Assembly: GCA_902787755.1 (NCBI GenBank)
Contig: CADAHL010000010.1
Location: 1 to 64,000 of the forward strand
From: Oscillospiraceae bacterium
GTDB taxonomy: Bacteria > Bacillota > Clostridia > Oscillospirales > Oscillospiraceae
Reading direction: 5' to 3'
Length of the DNA stretch: 64,000 nucleotides
Part shown: positions 60,111-64,000 of the stretch, piece after piece
Position numbering within the stretch: position 1 is the first letter of the stretch
Layout: each line of letters begins with the position of its first letter
Notes under the pieces: model-generated
Told to the model about the DNA's origin: nothing
Seen by the model: only the letters and a program-made list of their open reading frames with translations
Databases searched by the model: none
Translations under genes and position numbers: made by a program

Positions 60111-60316
60111 ATCGCCACCCTCTTTCTGTTTTCCCTATTGTTCCACAAATCCCGCAAAAAAACAAGCCCTGAATTCACAGGGCTTATCAAGCTGTCGGCA
60201 AAGCCGGGAGGCTTTGCCGACAGAGTGGGATCACGCTTTGCGGCGCGAAAAACGCTGCGAGGCTTTCTCTCTAACGGAGTTTGCCTGTCGGATCCTGCGA
60301 AGGTCCCGCAGGTGAT

Positions 60317-63300
60317 TCAGCAGGCAGAGCCTTTCTTCTTCAGCGTCCGGAGCGCGGCGCCAAGCAAAAGCAGGCTGGCGCTCAGCATGACGCCCCAGAG
60401 CATCGGCTGCTCGCCGTCTCCGCTCTCGCTCTCCGCGTCGGGAACGTACACCCGCATCACGCCGGTGTTGTCCACGCCCAGAGATTCGGTGGGATCCAGG
60501 TTGGGATTGTCGTGCATGTCCTCCGCGGAGCGGATCTGGCCCAGGACCTTCTCGCTGCCGATCAGGCGCACATTGGGAACCGAGGCAAAGCGGTAATAGT
60601 AGTGGGCCTGATAGGTCTCAAACTGATAGCCCACGCAGTTCTCCCGCAGGATGTTGATCCGGTTGTCACCGATGGAGACGCAGGACTTATCCAGATGGAA
60701 CCATTCACCGGTCTGAGGATCATAGTCGGCCACGGCGACGTACTCATCTCCGTACTTGAGCCACAGGCGAACGGTCTCCTTATACTCGGCGCTCAGAGGC
60801 GTGGCCAGATCGGGAACCCGGTCGGCCGGAGTCTCCCGGTCCCATACGTTCCAGTATCTGTTGGAAGTATTTCTGTCGAACTTTGCGGTATTGACATTAT
60901 AGGCCCGGTCGTAGTACCGGAAGTCATAGCCGATATAGTCGATCTGGTAGTCCCCGGTGCCCAGCAGCACGGAGGGGTGCTCCCCCTCATGGGTCAGGCC
61001 AAAGGCCTCGTCATAGAGATAGAAGGTCTCGTCGCTGAAAATGAGGTGCATGGGGCTGCGGTAGTAATAGTACTGGACACAGCGCGGATCGGTGGAAGGA
61101 TCGGCATATTCCGGCACCTGATCAAAGGGCAGCGCCGCCTGGGCCGCCTGCATCTTGGCCTGGTAATCCGGGTCTCTGGACCAGGACAGTCCGTAGCAGG
61201 TGGTCCCGATCGCGTAGTCCAGATTTTCCAGGTAGGTCTTTTTGCCGGTGATCAGATCGTCCAGGTCGTAGCGGGAATAGTAGCCGGCGACCATCCCCAG
61301 CTCCTGCAGGGCCACTCTGGGCCAGAGGTCAAGATCGGCCTGGTGACGGTACATACCGTCGGCCCACTTGAAGATGTCCACGTAGCCGGGGCTTCCGCCC
61401 GGATCAAAGATCGGCTTGTTCCAGTAGAAGATCCGGCGGTAGGTGGCGGAGGTGATCGGATCGTACTCGTCGTCCGGGATCACGTTGGCAACCACGTCGT
61501 TTACCAGCTTCCAGTGGTTCATATCATTCCAGAAGTCCTTGCGGACCGCTGTCAGAATGTAGTCATAGCGCATGCCGTAGTTGGTCTGGTCCTGCTGAGT
61601 GGCGCAATAGGTCTGCCGCTCCTCATCCCAGGTCATGAGACGAGGGCTGTTCTCGCCGGCAAAGCGCACCGCAATGGGGATCACGCTGTTGGCCGGGATC
61701 TCGCCGGTATGGTTCACTCCGCCTCTGGAGGCCTCAAGCAGCTCATAGACCAGATTGTCGCAGATCTCGAAGTCGTAAACCTGAGAGTTGTCGTTGATGC
61801 GGCTGCGGATCTCCCAGACCTGGTACAGATAATCATTGGGGTTGAACGCAACCTCGTTTCCGTTTTTGTCAACGATGTGCTGTGCGCCGATGGCGGCCTT
61901 CACAGCCTGGTCCGAAGGCGCGCTGCCCCAGGGCCAGCGCTCGTACACGTCGGGAACACGCTTCTCGGTGGTGTGGATGGTGGCCTGGGTGTTGATGTAA
62001 ACCGGCCCGGCCTCGGCGTCCTTGACCCCGTCTTCATAGCCGATCACGTTGCCTTCGGTGTCGGTCAGGGTGGCATGGGCCGTCATATGTGCGTTCACCA
62101 GCTCGGAGACGGTCATGTCGTGGTAGGCGAAGGTCTCGCTGTTGGTGATGTAGCTGAATTCCACAAAGCCGTCAAAGCCGGATTCAATATCCCGGAAGTT
62201 GTAGATCACGATGTCGCCGTCTTCGTTCTCGTACCAGGCGAAGCTCATATCAGCGTCCAGCGGCAGGCCGTTTGCCAGAGCCTCCTCCACTTCCTCCCGG
62301 GACGGGATGGACATCTCCAGCCGGTCGTCGTACGCGCCATCGCGGTTGCGGATAATATGGGCGGGGATCGTGATCTTCACCGAGGCCTCGTCCGGATCGG
62401 GAGAGCCCAGGAAGGTGGCCACACCCGCGCTCGGGCTGTTCAGGCCGAAGGCCACGCGGAAATTGAAATGGTGGTCCGAATTGCGGCTGGCAGCCGTCCA
62501 GACGTACTCGTCCCCTTCATGGTCCACGATCTTGTTCGGATCCTCTCCGTCTGCGAGGGCGGCGGGATCATAGTACTGCTTCCCATCCACGTCGACCCAC
62601 TCGCCGCCATAGAACACGGAAGCGGTCAGATAGGTGATCGGCGCATCGTCGCCGTCGCTCTGAGGCGGGTTCTCAAACAGCGCCGCGCGCAGCGGGGTCC
62701 ACTCCGTGACCAGAGCGTCGGGAAGCGGATCCATGTGCAGCAGCTGGATCTGGACTTCTGTTGTTCCGCTCTCCGGCTCTTCGTAAGCAGCCGGCTCCGG
62801 TTCCGCCTTCGGCTCTACAAGAGCAAAGCGGCCGGGTGCCTGTACGGCAAAGCGGATCGTATCCGCAGTATCCTCCACCGCTTCGAAGGGCAGCGTTTCG
62901 ACTGTGCCGTTTATATTTATATGGTAGAGTACCGCCCATTCGCTGCGCGTCGCCAGAGAGGCAGCCTGAACGGTAACCGTCAGAGTCTCGTCGGGGTCGA
63001 TTCCTCCAACGGTCATCTCCCACAGCAGGACAGCACTGTCGGCTCCGACAGAGGCCAGGATACTCTCTTGGTCCTCAACATCGAACAGGGCCAGGGAGGC
63101 GCCGGAAGGCACGCCAAGCAGCGAGGCCCGGATCTCCTCCGCCTCGCCCTCATGAAGCACTGTCGCGATGTCCAACCGCACCGGCTCATCCGTCTGTTCG
63201 GCGGTCTCGGGTTCCGTCACCTCGCTTTGAACGCTCAGTACGTCCGGTTCCGAAGCCACGATCGGCTCCGGTTCCGTTGTCTGTTCGTGTTCCGGAATCG

Positions 63301-63490
63301 GCTCCTCCCCCTGCTCTTCGGGCCTCACGGTGCCGCAGGCCAGGCAGATTCCGTCCTCGCCGTACTCATGCTCCGGACACAGCTGGCCCTCCCCGGCGTC
63401 GTCGGCAAACGCCATCGACGGCGCCATGCTGAACAGCATGACCAGCATCAGCATGAACGACAATACCTTCTGTCCGATTCTTCTCACCAT
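60317..63490 (-). CDS. Large secreted surface protein with C-terminal membrane anchor
   Basis: A 1057-residue protein, among the longest in the window. Residues 1-29 are a signal peptide (ending SMAFADD). A short Cys-containing segment follows (CPEHEYGEDGICLACGT), then a Glu/Pro/Thr-rich stalk (about 50-100) and a beta-rich region to about 240. A long region of Asp/Tyr/Trp-rich sequence without recognised domain fills about 250-1010. The C-terminus has GDGEQP, one hydrophobic helix and LKKKGSAC, an anchor without a clear LPXTG. GGGAGGAAG precedes the ATG. No enzyme motif is seen; adhesion or a structural role is inferred from build alone. Confidence 0.75.
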   Translation of the reverse strand: MVRRIGQKVLSFMLMLVMLFSMAPSMAFADDAGEGQLCPEHEYGEDGICLACGTVRPEEQGEEPIPEHEQTTEPEPIVASEPDVLSVQSEVTEPETAEQTDEPVRLDIATVLHEGEAEEIRASLLGVPSGASLALFDVEDQESILASVGADSAVLLWEMTVGGIDPDETLTVTVQAASLATRSEWAVLYHININGTVETLPFEAVEDTADTIRFAVQAPGRFALVEPKAEPEPAAYEEPESGTTEVQIQLLHMDPLPDALVTEWTPLRAALFENPPQSDGDDAPITYLTASVFYGGEWVDVDGKQYYDPAALADGEDPNKIVDHEGDEYVWTAASRNSDHHFNFRVAFGLNSPSAGVATFLGSPDPDEASVKITIPAHIIRNRDGAYDDRLEMSIPSREEVEEALANGLPLDADMSFAWYENEDGDIVIYNFRDIESGFDGFVEFSYITNSETFAYHDMTVSELVNAHMTAHATLTDTEGNVIGYEDGVKDAEAGPVYINTQATIHTTEKRVPDVYERWPWGSAPSDQAVKAAIGAQHIVDKNGNEVAFNPNDYLYQVWEIRSRINDNSQVYDFEICDNLVYELLEASRGGVNHTGEIPANSVIPIAVRFAGENSPRLMTWDEERQTYCATQQDQTNYGMRYDYILTAVRKDFWNDMNHWKLVNDVVANVIPDDEYDPITSATYRRIFYWNKPIFDPGGSPGYVDIFKWADGMYRHQADLDLWPRVALQELGMVAGYYSRYDLDDLITGKKTYLENLDYAIGTTCYGLSWSRDPDYQAKMQAAQAALPFDQVPEYADPSTDPRCVQYYYYRSPMHLIFSDETFYLYDEAFGLTHEGEHPSVLLGTGDYQIDYIGYDFRYYDRAYNVNTAKFDRNTSNRYWNVWDRETPADRVPDLATPLSAEYKETVRLWLKYGDEYVAVADYDPQTGEWFHLDKSCVSIGDNRINILRENCVGYQFETYQAHYYYRFASVPNVRLIGSEKVLGQIRSAEDMHDNPNLDPTESLGVDNTGVMRVYVPDAESESGDGEQPMLWGVMLSASLLLLGAALRTLKKKGSAC

Positions 63491-63684
63491 AGTCTTCCTC
63501 CCGGGTTATTTTCCACCCCACTGGGGAATTTTCGGGACCGCAAAACACACCCGCTTGTCCGCCTGTATGCTCTCCGTCCCGGTATATTCGCGTCCTGTCC
63601 CGGGCGCGAACCGTAGTTTGTATCTCTTTCTTAACGTCTCCTGTAGCGACCGGCCCTTTTCAGGCCACAGGACACCAGATTACA

Positions 63685-63714
63685 TATATAATAGTCTCTT
63701 GATTCACCATGCAA
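63685..63714 (-). promoter_or_regulatory. Promoter of the large surface protein gene
   Basis: Minus strand TTGCAT (63714-63709), 18 bases, TATATA (63690-63685); an overlapping TATTAT gives a 15-base spacer. Confidence 0.5.
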
Positions 63715-63925
63715 ATGCACTGACCGTTAACAAACAAATTACAAATTTATACCGCTTTGTCGTAAATTCAGATCACCGGGCATTTTGGAAAGCCCTGTTC
63801 TTTCCTCTTCCCCCGATCAGGAGATCAACCGGGCTCCCCGAAAGCGCCTTTTCTTATCATAAAGGAACGTCCGCGCGAAGCTCATCGGATCTTCAGCGTG
63901 GTCGGCCCCATTCCTCCACTGAAAC

Positions 63926-63979
63926 AAAAAAAAGCGCTGCCTCCCGACAGCGCGGAGCTGTTTGGAAGCAGCGTTTTTT
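63926..63979. terminator. Bidirectional terminator near the window end
   Basis: CGCTGCCTCC (63935-63944) pairs with GGAAGCAGCG (63964-63973, one mismatch), with an inner GACAGCGC/GAGCTGTT pairing. An A-run precedes it and a T-run follows. It probably ends a gene lying beyond the window. Confidence 0.75.
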
Positions 63980-64000
63980 CAAATTTCCAGTTTGATTCTT

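Larger units (their letters stand above)
63491..64000. other. Leader and upstream region of the large surface protein
   Basis: No gene is supported here. On the minus strand a promoter lies at 63714-63685 (TTGCAT, 18 bases, TATATA), giving a leader near 190 bases with several stems: TCCTGT/ACAGGA enclosing GGCC/GGGCC (about 63635-63675) and TTCGCG/CGCGAA (about 63589-63611). It matches no riboswitch I know. The A/T-rich stretch 63720-63780 shows no frame of note. Confidence 0.5.

Noticed and set aside
60281-63616. Plus-strand frame of 1111 codons opposite the large surface protein
   Set aside because: The minus-strand frame has a signal peptide, C-terminal anchor, ribosome site and promoter. 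The plus-strand translation has none of these.
63491-63690. Cyclic-di-GMP riboswitch in the leader of the large surface protein
   Set aside because: The conserved core sequences and receptor loop of that class could not be found, despite stems and a GACGCGAA stretch.

Overview
The window comes from a GC-rich, Gram-positive member of the Clostridia, most likely an Oscillospiraceae-type gut bacterium. The evidence is strong G-rich Shine-Dalgarno sites, intrinsic terminators, a tRNA-Trp T-box leader in front of a TrpXYZ-type transporter, an Rrf2-controlled iscS-iscU pair, a SpoIVFB-like protease beside the TIGR03960/TIGR03936 radical-SAM pair, an energy-coupling-factor (ECF) vitamin transporter operon, 2-hydroxyacyl-CoA dehydratase genes, and surface proteins with LPXTG-like sorting signals. 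No organism name can be fixed from the sequence alone.

Layout. 1-3240: an AT-richer accessory strip with an HTH/membrane regulator, a nucleotidyltransferase-like protein, small orphan proteins and palindromic repeats, ending at an intact tRNA-Pro(TGG) on the minus strand. 3341-7688: a plus-strand housekeeping run (TrmB fused to a GNAT domain, exonuclease III, DusB, ECF sigma and anti-sigma). 7716-9163: two small minus genes and a methyltransferase. 9164-9439: tandem structured repeats. 9440-17401: ecfA1-ecfA2-ecfT-truA, cvpA, clpE, macrodomain, rhomboid and DUF523. 17499-20426: two paralogous cell-wall proteins. 20474-23878: phosphoesterase, DUF1540, then lepB-rbgA-rnhB-yraN read on the minus strand. 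24032-29079: glycosyltransferases, a polymerase/ligase-like membrane protein and rplS. 29090-32459: radical-SAM pair and SpoIVFB-like protease. 32541-36086: a small island (ABC exporter plus XRE-TPR regulator) between a displaced 3' end of tRNA-Pro(CGG) and the intact gene. 36249-43884: TspO, a Ser-rich zinc-ribbon protein, MATE, CmpB-like, Sfp-type transferase, PepV, PlsY and RluA-type synthase. 43957-47176: Trp T-box and transporter. 47261-51492: GPH symporter, LytTR/DUF3021/hydrolase operon and thioredoxin. 51704-53864: iscR-iscS-iscU. 54107-57029: 2-hydroxyacyl-CoA dehydratase genes, the second interrupted by two frameshifts. 57101-63490: MATE, membrane proteins, PrsW-type protease and a 1057-residue surface protein.

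The most unusual signal is a pair of about 130-bp elements (2336-2465 and 32579-32710). Each starts with the 3' end of a different tRNA-Pro gene and continues into the same three-hairpin unit, with a compensatory base-pair change in the middle hairpin. In both cases the intact matching tRNA-Pro lies 0.8-3.4 kb away and accessory genes lie between. This looks like a tRNA-Pro-linked mobile or structured repeat family. Second to it are a tandem repeat with compensatory changes (9200-9403), a four-hairpin intergenic region (968-1107), the TrmB-GNAT fusion, a short Trp-containing leader ORF after the Trp T-box, and the two similar frameshifts in the dehydratase gene.
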